A program made the translations under genes and the position numbers. The notes under the pieces were generated by a model. That model made no database searches, was not told the origin of the DNA, and worked only from the letters and a program-made list of their open reading frames with translations. Positions 7,003 through 14,700 of a stretch of DNA of 26,965 nucleotides are shown one piece after another. Position 1 is the stretch's first letter. Each line of letters starts with the position of its first letter. This DNA is from CAIWXH01 sp964555675 (GTDB lineage: Bacteria > Chloroflexota > Chloroflexia > Chloroflexales > Chloroflexaceae), in assembly GCA_964555675.1 (NCBI GenBank), contig CAZKTU010000071.1:1-26965 (forward strand), in the 5' to 3' direction.

Positions 7003-9638
7003 TCGGCACCTCCTTCGTCGGCGGCCCAGACCATGCGGAAGCCGAGCAGGTTGTAGCGCTGGGCGGGGTGGAACCAGTAATGGGCGCCGCAGCGCAGGGC
7101 GTCGGCGTCCCAGTTGAAGGCCCCGCCCTTGATCGCGGGCGTCTGGTCGGCGGCGATATCGGGGCGCGGGCCGGGGGCGACGAGGTCGTCGGCGAGACTG
7201 GCGGTCCACTCCCAGACATTGCCGGCCATATCGAGGGCGCCGCAGGCGGCCGCGCCGGCGGGGAAGGCCCCGACGGGGGTGGGGGCGCGCAGCCCGGCCC
7301 CCTCGAAGTTGGCCCGCTCGGGGTCGGGCTCGGCGTCGCCCCAGGGGTAGCGGCGGCGGTCGGTGTGGCGGGCGGCCCGCTCCCACTCGAGGGCCGTAGG
7401 CAGGCGCAGGGCCTCGCCCGGGTAGAGCCAGCCGGCGGTCCGGCCGAGGTCGGTGAGCCAGGCGCAGTAGGCGGCGGCCTCGTACCAGGAGACGCCGACG
7501 ACGGGCTGGGCGGGGCCGGCGTACTGCGGGGCGCCCCAGTGGGCGGGCCCGGCGACGGGGCCGGGGGTCTCGTCGGGCGCGAGGCCGTGGCCGCCGGCCT
7601 GGAGGAAGGCCAGGCCGGCGGGCGTCCACCAGCGCGGCTCGGCGTAGGCCCCGGCGGCGACGAAGCGGCGGTACTCGGCGTTGGTGACGGGGTAGCGGGC
7701 GATGCGCAGGCCGCGGGGCAGCGAGGCCTGGCGCAGGGCGGGGGCGCGCCCGCGCTTCGCGGCCTCGTCGCCCTGCCAGAAGGGGCCGGCGGCGACGTCA
7801 CACCAGTAGTCGGCCACGGGGCAGACCCCGGCGCCCTCGGCGCGGCCCGTGGCGGGGTCGAGGACGCGGGGATCGCCGAGGCGACCGAGGACCGCCCCGG
7901 CGCTCGCGCGGGTGGGCGTGGCGACGGCGGGGTCGGCGACCACGGCGAGCAGAGCGGCGACCACGGCGTCCCACGAGCGACCGCCCGCGCCGTTACGCCC
8001 GACGTCGAGCAGGCACTCGCCGGCCAGCAGGGCGGGGCGTCCGCGCTCGGGGCCGGCGGCGGGGGCCGCGATCAGGGCGACGAGGAGCCGGCCGGCCTCG
8101 CGCTGGGGGGCCGCGGCCACGGCCAGGCGCACCACCTCGCGCCAGCGGGGGTCGGTGGCGTAGGTCTGGAGCAGGGCGGCGGGGTCTTCGACGGCGACCG
8201 ACTCGAGCAGACCGCGGGCGGCCAGGTACTCCTCGAAGGTGAGGTGGAGGAAGGCGAAGCGGCGGTAGCCGCGCTCCTGGAGCAGGCCGGTGTCGCGGCG
8301 CATGAGCTCGATGAAGTCCTGGGCGAGGCGGCGGGCGCGGCGGCGGGGGATGCCGTCGGCCTGCTGGAGGGTGGCCGAGATGCGCGTCTCGAGCTCGTCC
8401 TGGTCGACCAGGCCGCCGGCCTGCTCGCCGTGGATGGCGAGGGCGACAGGGCCGAGCAGGTTGACCACGAAGCGCTCGTCGAGGGGCTCGTCGCCCAGGT
8501 GGACATCGACGGGGCGGCCGCTGAGCGAGCGGGCGCGGTTCCAGGTCTCGGCGAGAGCGGCCACGCAGAGGCGGTAGAGGTCGACGCGGCGGTCGGGCAG
8601 GCGGGCGCCCTGGTTGTGGATGAGGGCCAGGATGGTGAGCAGCAGCGGGTTGCGGGCCAGCTCGGCGACGTGGGGCTCGGCGAAGACGGCGGCGGCGAGG
8701 GAGTCGGCGTGGCGGGCGACGCGGCGCTCGGCCTCGGCGGCGGCGGCCTCGCGCACCAGGTCGGCGAGCAGGTCGCCGGGGGCGGGGGCGGCGGGCTCGC
8801 CGAGGGCGGCGTAGGCGCGGCTCCAGCGCTCCACGAAGTGGCGGATCTGGGCGTCGCCGAGGGGCTGAATGGCGACGGCGGCGAAGAGGGTCGCGTCGAG
8901 GGGCGCGTCGGCGTAGCCCACGATGCGCGAGGTGGCGACGAAGCGGTTGCCGGCGGGGGCCCACTGGCGGACGAAGGCCTCGAGGGCATGGACGACAGCC
9001 TGGCGCTCGGTGCGCACCTCGTCGAGGCCGTCGAGCAGCACCAGGGCGCGACCCGTGGCGAGGGCCCGGGCGAAGAGGGGGCCGTAGTCGGGCTGGGAGA
9101 GGCCGGCGAAGAAGGCGGCCAGGTAGGCGAGGGGGGCCAGATCGGCCTGGCCGGGGCGAGCGCGGGCGGCGGCGAAGGCGGCCACGGGGAAGAAGACCGG
9201 CAGAGTCTGGGGATCGAGGCCGAAGACGCTGCGGGCCGCGCCGCGGGTGAGGGTCAGCAGCAGATAGCGGACCAGGGTGCTCTTGCCGCTGCCGGGGTCG
9301 CCGAGCACGACCAGGAGCGGCTGGTCGCGCACGAAGTCGTGGAGGCAAGCGGGCTCGTCGTCGGCCTCGAGCGGGCGGGCCTCGACCGGGATATAGATCT
9401 GCTCGAGGCCCAGGCGGGCGGCCGAATGGAGGTGCAGGCCGCGAAAGTCGAGCCGGCTGAAGCTCTCGACGACATAGGCCCGGTACTGAGCGTAGAGCAG
9501 GGCCAGATCGGGCTCGGCGACCGAGGGGGCCGCATACAGGTCGCCGTGGACGATGGTCTGGCTCACATGGGCGATGGCGGCGCCATCGGTGGCGACGATG
9601 GCCTGAGCCGTGGGCCGGCGGCGTTCCAGCTCGATCAT
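6999..9638 (-). CDS. NACHT NTPase (NLR-like) with C-terminal FGE-sulfatase/C-type-lectin-fold domain
   Basis: An 879-aa sensor-like protein. Residues 11-28 carry the short motif AQAIVATDGAAIAHV that is shared with the CHAT protein. Residues about 105-330 are the NACHT ATPase: Walker A GDPGSGKST (113-121), Walker B ALVLLDGLDE (198-207) and sensor-like NRFVATSR (231-238). FLHLTFEEYLAAR (463-475) is the winged-helix motif typical of bacterial NACHT proteins. Residues about 480-600 look like a helical repeat linker. Residues about 610-879 are an FGE-sulfatase domain: GPFWQGDEA, YPVTNAEYRRFV, VGVSWYEAAAYCAWL, LRLPTALEWERAAR, DMAGNVWEWTAS, then GGAFNWDADALRC and LLGFRMVW. One of the two catalytic FGE cysteines is absent, so I read this domain as ligand-binding rather than formylglycine-forming. 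The start has AGGAGA 6 nt upstream and overlaps the preceding stop as ATGA. Confidence 0.93.
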   Translation of the reverse strand: MIELERRRPTAQAIVATDGAAIAHVSQTIVHGDLYAAPSVAEPDLALLYAQYRAYVVESFSRLDFRGLHLHSAARLGLEQIYIPVEARPLEADDEPACLHDFVRDQPLLVVLGDPGSGKSTLVRYLLLTLTRGAARSVFGLDPQTLPVFFPVAAFAAARARPGQADLAPLAYLAAFFAGLSQPDYGPLFARALATGRALVLLDGLDEVRTERQAVVHALEAFVRQWAPAGNRFVATSRIVGYADAPLDATLFAAVAIQPLGDAQIRHFVERWSRAYAALGEPAAPAPGDLLADLVREAAAAEAERRVARHADSLAAAVFAEPHVAELARNPLLLTILALIHNQGARLPDRRVDLYRLCVAALAETWNRARSLSGRPVDVHLGDEPLDERFVVNLLGPVALAIHGEQAGGLVDQDELETRISATLQQADGIPRRRARRLAQDFIELMRRDTGLLQERGYRRFAFLHLTFEEYLAARGLLESVAVEDPAALLQTYATDPRWREVVRLAVAAAPQREAGRLLVALIAAPAAGPERGRPALLAGECLLDVGRNGAGGRSWDAVVAALLAVVADPAVATPTRASAGAVLGRLGDPRVLDPATGRAEGAGVCPVADYWCDVAAGPFWQGDEAAKRGRAPALRQASLPRGLRIARYPVTNAEYRRFVAAGAYAEPRWWTPAGLAFLQAGGHGLAPDETPGPVAGPAHWGAPQYAGPAQPVVGVSWYEAAAYCAWLTDLGRTAGWLYPGEALRLPTALEWERAARHTDRRRYPWGDAEPDPERANFEGAGLRAPTPVGAFPAGAAACGALDMAGNVWEWTASLADDLVAPGPRPDIAADQTPAIKGGAFNWDADALRCGAHYWFHPAQRYNLLGFRMVWAADEGGAE

Positions 9639-9862
9639 GGCCGTCTCCTGTCAGAGGCGAGGGGCTCGCCGAGCAGGCGGCCGAGCAGGTCGTCGGGGGC
9701 GGCGGGCGGGGCGCAGGGCGGGCAGGGCAGGGCGCTAGCGACACTGGGGGCGCGGGTCTCGACGCGGCGGTCGGCGCCGAGGGCGCATTGGAGCCGGGCG
9801 CGGGCGACGGCGGCGCTGGCGAGGGGCCGGGCGGGGGCGGTGGAGCGGTTCAGGCGCAGCAT
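9635..9862 (-). CDS. 75-aa hypothetical protein
   Basis: No family recognised. The product is basic and rich in Ala, Arg and Pro, with a CPPC motif near residue 47 and one further cysteine at about 26. No signal peptide or membrane helix is evident. Support is positional: GGAGG lies 6 nt before ATG 9862, the gene follows the mraZ-like stop by 24 nt, and its stop overlaps the NACHT start as ATGA. A non-coding leader would be unlikely to end exactly in such an overlap. The peptide is low-complexity enough that its function might lie in coupling translation of the NACHT gene rather than in the protein itself. Confidence 0.6.
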   Translation of the reverse strand: MLRLNRSTAPARPLASAAVARARLQCALGADRRVETRAPSVASALPCPPCAPPAAPDDLLGRLLGEPLASDRRRP

Positions 9863-9886
9863 AGGTGCCTCCAGTGCGACGATGAG

Positions 9887-10333
9887 CTAGAGGATAGCGG
9901 GCGCGTAGGCTGGCGCGAGAGCGGCGCCGAGGCCGGCGAAACGCTCGCCGGGGAGCGTCTGGTCGGCGGCGCGCCAGCGCTCGGCCGACCAGATCTCGAA
10001 GTAGGAGTCGCAGCCGACGAAGACGGCCTGGGTCTGCAGCTCGGCGTGGGCGAGCAGGTGGCGGGGCAGGGCGACGGCGTCGAGGCAGTCGGGGGCGAGG
10101 TCAATGGCGGCGCCGAAGATTATGCGCCTGAGGGTGCGGGCGGCGTCGGCGGTGAGGGGGAGCTCGCTGACGCGACGGGCGAGGGTGCGCCAGGCAGCGG
10201 CCGGGAAGGCCTGGAGGCAACGCTCGAAGCCGCGGGTGATGATCAGGCCGTCGGCGGCCGCGGGGCGGAAGGACTGCGGCAGAGCGAGGCAGCGTCCCTC
10301 CAGGGGCAGAATCCAGGTTCCAAGAAGCATCAT
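9887..10333 (-). CDS. mraZ: MraZ-like transcriptional regulator (SpoVT/AbrB double fold)
   Basis: A 148-aa protein that matches MraZ in order and spacing: MLLGTWILPLEGRCLALPQ with SFR next (2-23), LIITRGFERCLQAFP (30-44), a helical WRTLARRVSELPL (49-61), FGAAIDLA (73-80), and FVGCDSYFEIWSAERW (105-120). MraZ is a DNA-binding repressor that normally heads the dcw division operon and regulates itself by binding direct TGGG repeats. Here the second-half DxxGR motif is lost (APDCLDAVALP instead), so the copy is diverged, although the first-half EGR and the IWSxERW signature remain. It is not followed by rsmH/mraW. GGAGG lies 6 nt before ATG 10333; a second ATG follows directly at 10330. As first gene of the operon it is a good candidate autoregulator, and TGGG repeats lie about 85 nt upstream. 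Confidence 0.82.
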   Translation of the reverse strand: MMLLGTWILPLEGRCLALPQSFRPAAADGLIITRGFERCLQAFPAAAWRTLARRVSELPLTADAARTLRRIIFGAAIDLAPDCLDAVALPRHLLAHAELQTQAVFVGCDSYFEIWSAERWRAADQTLPGERFAGLGAALAPAYAPAIL

Positions 10334-10416
10334 GGTCGACCTCCGCTGAACGAGGCGGGACGAGTGGGGCTGCTGACAGTCAGCTGGTCGGCGGCTATTC
10401 ACCGCTAAGTAGGACG

Positions 10417-10435
10417 TTAATGGGTTATTAATGGG
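10417..10435. promoter_or_regulatory. Candidate MraZ-box direct repeats
   Basis: Two perfect TTAATGGG copies lie at 10417-10424 and 10428-10435, 11 bp apart centre to centre, with a weaker third (TAAGTAGG, 10406-10413) in the same register. MraZ of E. coli is known to bind TGGG-containing direct repeats with about one helical turn spacing. The repeats overlap the predicted transcription start of the mraZ-like operon, a position suited to repression. Confidence 0.55.
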
Positions 10436-10437
10436 CG

Positions 10438-10456
10438 GTACTATAGCAGATAGTAC
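10438..10456. promoter_or_regulatory. Perfect inverted repeat within the operon promoter
   Basis: GTACTAT (10438-10444) and ATAGTAC (10450-10456) form a perfect 7-bp inverted repeat with a 5-nt spacer. It covers the -10 hexamer and part of the spacer of the minus-strand promoter. It could be an operator for a dimeric regulator. Confidence 0.5.
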
Positions 10457-10468
10457 GACCTTTGTGAA
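10440..10468 (-). promoter_or_regulatory. Sigma70-type promoter of the mraZ-to-gasdermin operon
   Basis: On the minus strand, a -35 TTCACA (10468-10463), 17-nt spacer and -10 TATAGT (10445-10440). Each hexamer matches consensus at five of six positions. The predicted start near 10433 gives a leader of about 100 nt before the mraZ-like gene. No comparable promoter was noticed inside the operon. Confidence 0.65.
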
Positions 10469-10746
10469 CCCCCCATGCGGCAGATGTTCCGGCGGTCTCC
10501 GGTTGAAAAAGATGCACGGGGAAGGGGCTTGCGGATTGCTAGTATCTGTAGTAGTATCAGCGGCTAAAGCCAGGCGAATGGCGAGAGCCAGGGGTTAACG
10601 TTCGTCATGATCGTCGCCCATAATAGCGCACTAAGCCGCCTATAGGGGCCTGTGAAGCGAGAGGAGGGTGAACACAGCCGTGAGAACATCCCAGCCGCAG
10701 CCCGGCTCGATGACAAGACAGTCATCTAAAAGAGGCCCGGACCGCC

Positions 10747-10775
10747 TAGACAATCACCCTATCCATGTGTATAAT
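10747..10775 (+). promoter_or_regulatory. Sigma70-type promoter for the 10810 gene
   Basis: TAGACA (10747-10752), 17-nt spacer, perfect TATAAT (10770-10775). The start near 10782 places the ribosome site AAGGA (10796-10800) and ATG 10810 just downstream. This decides against the upstream in-frame ATGs at 10765 and 10774, which lie in the promoter. Confidence 0.8.
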
Positions 10776-10809
10776 GGCACCCAACGAGACCCCGAAAGGA
10801 ACCCGACAA

Positions 10810-11253
10810 ATGGCTACGTCTCGTCAAAACAGCAGGTCCGAGAACCCGGAGGAGCGCCTGGCCTTTAGCATCCCGCTGAAGGTGTTGGGCATCTCGACCG
10901 CCTACGCTGCGGCCCTCAGCTTTCTCGAGCGGCGCTACCCGATCAAGCCCGACCACATCTGGGCCGAGGTTGCGGGTGGCGTGCTCATCTCGCTCGTGCC
11001 GGTCGCCATGTCCGCGCGCAAGGCCAAGAACCTCGACTGGCGCCTGTACGAGGGCGCCGTCTGGCGCAGCTTTATCGCCTCGGGTACGCCGATTATTCTG
11101 TGGCAGATTGGCGAGGCCATGTTCCGCCAGATGGAACTGCTCAGCTATACCTCGGCGCGAAAGTACCAGAACATGGAATCTTATGCCGACGATACCACGC
11201 CGCTGGCCATTGGAGGCGGAGAACGAGCGCGAGGAGGCGATCCGCTGCTCTGA
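10810..11253 (+). CDS. Predicted three-helix membrane protein, unknown function
   Basis: A 147-aa protein, family not recognised. After a polar N-terminus (1-16) come hydrophobic segments at about 18-38 (PLKVLGISTAYAAALSFL), 47-65 (WAEVAGGVLISLVPVAM) and 85-103 (FIASGTPIILWQIGEAMF). This predicts an integral membrane protein with a short cytoplasmic tail. ATG 10810 follows AAGGA by 9 nt. The last 14 or so codons (IGGGERARGGDPLL) look out of character: the same DNA read +1 gives a natural acidic coiled-coil sequence (LEAENEREEAIRC) that continues into the next gene. The real product may thus be a fusion with the downstream ORF, the two being split by a one-base indel near 11209. Confidence 0.65.
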   Translation: MATSRQNSRSENPEERLAFSIPLKVLGISTAYAAALSFLERRYPIKPDHIWAEVAGGVLISLVPVAMSARKAKNLDWRLYEGAVWRSFIASGTPIILWQIGEAMFRQMELLSYTSARKYQNMESYADDTTPLAIGGGERARGGDPLL

Positions 11254-11677
11254 AGAAGCCGCCCAGATGATGCAGCTCGCCCAGGCCACCCTCGATGGGG
11301 CCAGGGCCAAGATCAGCGGTAATCAGGCCCTCGCCCTGGTGCTGGTCACCGACACCGAGCGCTATATCTCCGACGCCCTGACCCGGGCCGAGCGGGTGCG
11401 GCGCTTTCTGGCTCTCGCCCGCGGCAAGAATGTCAACGGGCGCTGGCCCCAGGTGGCCTCGCGCCAGCGCGAAGAGGCCGAAGCGGCCCTCGACCGTGTG
11501 ATCACCACCCTCGACGAGGCCGAGGGAGGCCTGCCGCCCTTGCGCGACAAGATCGCCAAGAACCCGGCCCTCAGCGAGGCCATGGTGGCCGACCTCGCGC
11601 TGCGCCTCGCGCAGTCGAGCAAGCGGATCGAGCGGGTGATCAGCCTGCTCACCGAGGCGGGCATCGGCCGCGACTAG
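11183..11677 (+). CDS. Helical cytoplasmic protein, possibly the C-terminal half of the preceding gene
   Basis: The frame is open to 11677 and from about residue 10 onward it is convincingly coding: a 150-residue, highly charged, alpha-helical protein (EAENEREEAIRCSEEAAQMM, later TTLDEAEGGLPPLRDK, ending SLLTEAGIGRD). No family is recognised. The start is uncertain. ATG 11183 has only a weak GGA upstream and would overlap the preceding gene by 71 nt, and the first nine codons (MPTIPRRWP) are shadow-like. The simplest alternative is a continuous protein of about 290 aa, three membrane helices followed by this helical domain, interrupted by a single-base insertion. It is in the same orientation and probably the same transcript as the 10810 gene. 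Confidence 0.6.
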   Translation: MPTIPRRWPLEAENEREEAIRCSEEAAQMMQLAQATLDGARAKISGNQALALVLVTDTERYISDALTRAERVRRFLALARGKNVNGRWPQVASRQREEAEAALDRVITTLDEAEGGLPPLRDKIAKNPALSEAMVADLALRLAQSSKRIERVISLLTEAGIGRD

Positions 11678-11713
11678 CGCCGCAGCCCCTGGCGTCTGGT
11701 GTAGAATTGGGGC

Positions 11714-14700
11714 ATGGCCCTAACCCCATACCTCCCGGTCGACCGGCTCCTGGCCCTGCTGGCCGAGGGCGATCTGCCTGATCGCGCCAGCGGTGTGGCG
11801 CTGTTTGCCGATCTGGCGGGCTTCACCCCCATGGCCGAGAGCCTGGCCCAGCAGCTTGGGCCGCAGCTCGGCGCCGAAGAGCTGACGCGCCAGCTCAATC
11901 TGGTCTTTGGGGTCCTGGTGGAACAGGCCGACCGCTATGCCGGCAGCGTGGTCTCCTTCAGCGGCGACGCGGTCACCTGCTGGTTCGACGAGCTGCCCAA
12001 CGGCCTAGACGCGCCGGCCGCCCCGGCCGCGCTGCGCGCCGCCGCATGCGCCCTGTGCATCCAGCAGGGGATCGGCGAGCTGGCCCCGGTGGCCCTGCCC
12101 GATGGCACGCACCTGATCCTCGGGCTCAAGATCGCCCTGGCCGGCGGCCCGATCCGGCGCTTCGCCATCGGCGACCCGGGCCTGGGCCGCATCGACGTGC
12201 TCGCCGGGGCCACCCTCGACCTGCTCAGCGCCGTCGAACAGCTGGCCCTCCGCGACGAGGTGCTGCTCGACGGGGCGACGGCGCGGGCCCTGGGCGCGGC
12301 CCTCAGCGTCGCCGATTGGCGCGCCGACCCGACGGGCGAGGTGGTGGCCGCCCGCATCAGCGCCCTGCATCACAGCGTCCACCCGACCCCCTGGCCGAGC
12401 CTCCCCCTACCCTCGCCCCAGGCTGATGCCACAGCCCGCAGCTGGCTCATCCCCGAGGTCGCCGCGCGGATCATGGCCGGCTCGGGGGCGGCCACGGGCC
12501 ACCTGTTGGCCGACCTGCGGCGCGCGGTGGCCCTGTTCCTCAGCTTCGGGGGCATCGACTATGACCGCGACGAGGACGCCCCCGTGCTGCTGGACAGGTT
12601 TGTGCGGCGCGTGCAGGCGATCGGGGCGGCCTATGGCGGCGCCCTGCTCCAGCTGACCATGGGCGACAAGGGCAGCTATCTGTACCTCGCCTTCGGCGCC
12701 CCTGTCGCCCAGACCAACGCGGCCGCCAATGCCGTGGCCGCGGCCCAGGCGCTGTTGACTCTGGCGAGCGAGCTCGACTTCATCGATCGAATCAGCATCG
12801 GCATCGCCCAGGGTCAGATGTACTGCGGCGACTATGGCGGCCCCGGCCGGCGCACCTACGGCGTGCTCGGCGACGCCACCAATGTGGCCGCGCGCCTCAT
12901 GAGCACGGCGGGGCCGGGGACAATCTGCTGCGACGAGGGCGTCTACAAAGCGGCGCGCCGCCGCTGGCAGTTCCGCGAGCTGAGCCCGGTCCAGCTCAAG
13001 GGCAAGGGCACGCCCCTGGCGGTGTTCGCGCCCGGCGGGCCGCGCCCCGCGCCATCGGCCCCACAGGTCGAGCTGCCCCTGGGCCGCGACGCGGAGCTGC
13101 GGCGCGGGGAGGCTCTGCTCGACGAGCTGCAGGCCGGGACGGGCGCCGTGCTGACGATTACGGGCGAGGCGGGCATGGGCAAATCCCTGCTCGCCGGCCT
13201 GCTCGCCCGGCGGGCCGTCGAGCGCGGGATCGTGACGCTCCAGGGCAGCGCCCTGAGTAACGAGCGACAGACGCCCTACCGCGCATGGCGCGACATCCTC
13301 GAGGGGCTGTGCGGCCTCGACGCCACGAGCCCCCCCGAGGCGCGCCGCCGGCAGGTGCTGGCGCTGCTTTCCGCCGCCTCGCCCGAGCTGGACCAGCGCG
13401 CGCCCCTGCTCAACGATGTGCTGCACCTGGAGCTGCCCGAGACTCCGCTCACGGCCTCGCTCGACGCGCGCCTGCGCCAGGACAGCCTGCAGGGCCTGGT
13501 GGTCATCCTGCTGACCGAGCGCCTGAGCCGAGGCCCGCTGCTGCTCTTGCTCGAGGACGCCCAGTGGCTCGACGGCCTCTCGTGGCTTCTGACCGTCGGA
13601 GTAGCCCGGGCCCTGCTCGGCCCCGGCGCGCCGCTGCTGCTGATCCTTGTGCAGCGGCCCGCCGGCGAGGGCGAGCCAATGGCCGCCCACCTGGCGGCCC
13701 TCCACGACCTGCCGCGGGCCGAGTCGATCGCGCTCGAGGGGCTCGAGGAGGCCGCGCTGACGGCCCTGGCCGCCCGGCGCCTGGGCCTGAGCCCGGCCAT
13801 GCTGCCGCCCGCCGTCGCCGGCCTGGTGGTCGAGCGGGCGAGCGGCAACCCCTTCTTCGTCGAGGAGCTGATCGACAACCTGCGCGACAACGGCCTGGTG
13901 AGCGTCGCCCTCGACGCCGCGGGCCAGCCGCGCTGTAGCGTCAGCCGCGAGCTGGAGCTGGGGCGGTCCCCGCTGCCCGAGACGGTCGAGGGCCTGGTGC
14001 TGGCCCGCATCGACCGCCTGCCGGCCGAGCAGCAGCTCCTGCTCAAGGTGGCCGCGGTGATCGGACGCAGCTTCGGCGAGCCCCCCCTGCACGCCACGCT
14101 GCGGCGCTATACGCTGATCGAGCTGGGGGCCCTGCGAGCCTACCTCGCCAGCCTCACCCGGCGCGACCTGACCCTGGTCGAGGGCGACGAGCCCGAGCCG
14201 AGCTACGCCTTCAAGCATAGTATCACCCATAGGGTAGCCTACGAGACCCTGCTCTTCGGCCAGCGGGCCGAGCTGCACCTGGCCGTGGCGAGCTGGTACG
14301 AGCAGATCTACGCCGGCAGGCTCGAGGCCTACTACCCGCTGCTGGCCCACCACTATGGGCTGGCGGGCGAGCAGGCCGGCGAGGCCCGCTACGCCTGGCT
14401 GGCCGGCGTCCAGGCTGCGGCCCTCTACGCGAACGAGGACGCCCTGACCTACCTCGGCCGGGCCCTCGAGCTGACCGCGAGGGACGACCTGGCCCACCGC
14501 TTTGAGCTGCTGCTGGAGCGCGAGCGGGTCCACGATATGCTGGCCAGACGCGAGGCTCAGGCCGCCGACGTACGGGCCATCGAGGCCCTGGCCGAGCGCA
14601 GCGACGACGACGGGCTACGGGTGACGGCGGCCTTGCGGCGGGCGGTCTTCGCCGAGCGGGTGAGCGATTACGGGGCAGGGGTGACGGCGGCGGCGCGGGC

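Larger units (their letters stand above)
10334..10809. other. Divergent intergenic region (476 bp)
   Basis: This is the longest non-coding stretch in the window. It holds the minus-strand operon promoter with its repeats (10417-10468) and the plus-strand promoter at 10747-10775. A weaker possible plus-strand promoter is TTGCGG-N17-TAGTAT (10529-10557), with a direct repeat TAGTATC (10540-10546, 10552-10558) inside it. The stretch is less GC-rich than the coding DNA. I see no tRNA or convincing ORF; the 66-codon frame at 10668 lacks a ribosome site and overlaps the plus-strand promoter. Confidence 0.7.

Noticed and set aside
7002..7200. Active diversity-generating retroelement
   Set aside because: The FGE-fold target type fits, but no reverse transcriptase, accessory gene or template repeat is in the window.
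6848..7801. N-terminal extension of the CHAT frame
   Set aside because: It is out-of-frame shadow of the NACHT-FGE gene; ATG 6847 has AGGAGG and an ATGA overlap.
6999..7810. Catalytic formylglycine-generating enzyme
   Set aside because: One of the two active-site cysteines is missing and no sulfatase is nearby; a binding role is more likely.
1539..10333. Housekeeping dcw (division/cell-wall) cluster
   Set aside because: mraZ and ftsZ homologues are present, but rsmH, ftsI, mur, mraY, ftsW and ftsA are all absent, and the interior consists of NACHT, CHAT and amidase genes.
1539..10333. Prophage lysis cassette
   Set aside because: The amidase could be an endolysin, but there are no phage structural, integrase or replication genes, and NACHT, CHAT, FtsZ and MraZ are not phage lysis genes.
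10668..10868. 66-codon frame in the intergenic region
   Set aside because: No ribosome site; it overlaps the plus-strand promoter and the true 10810 start.
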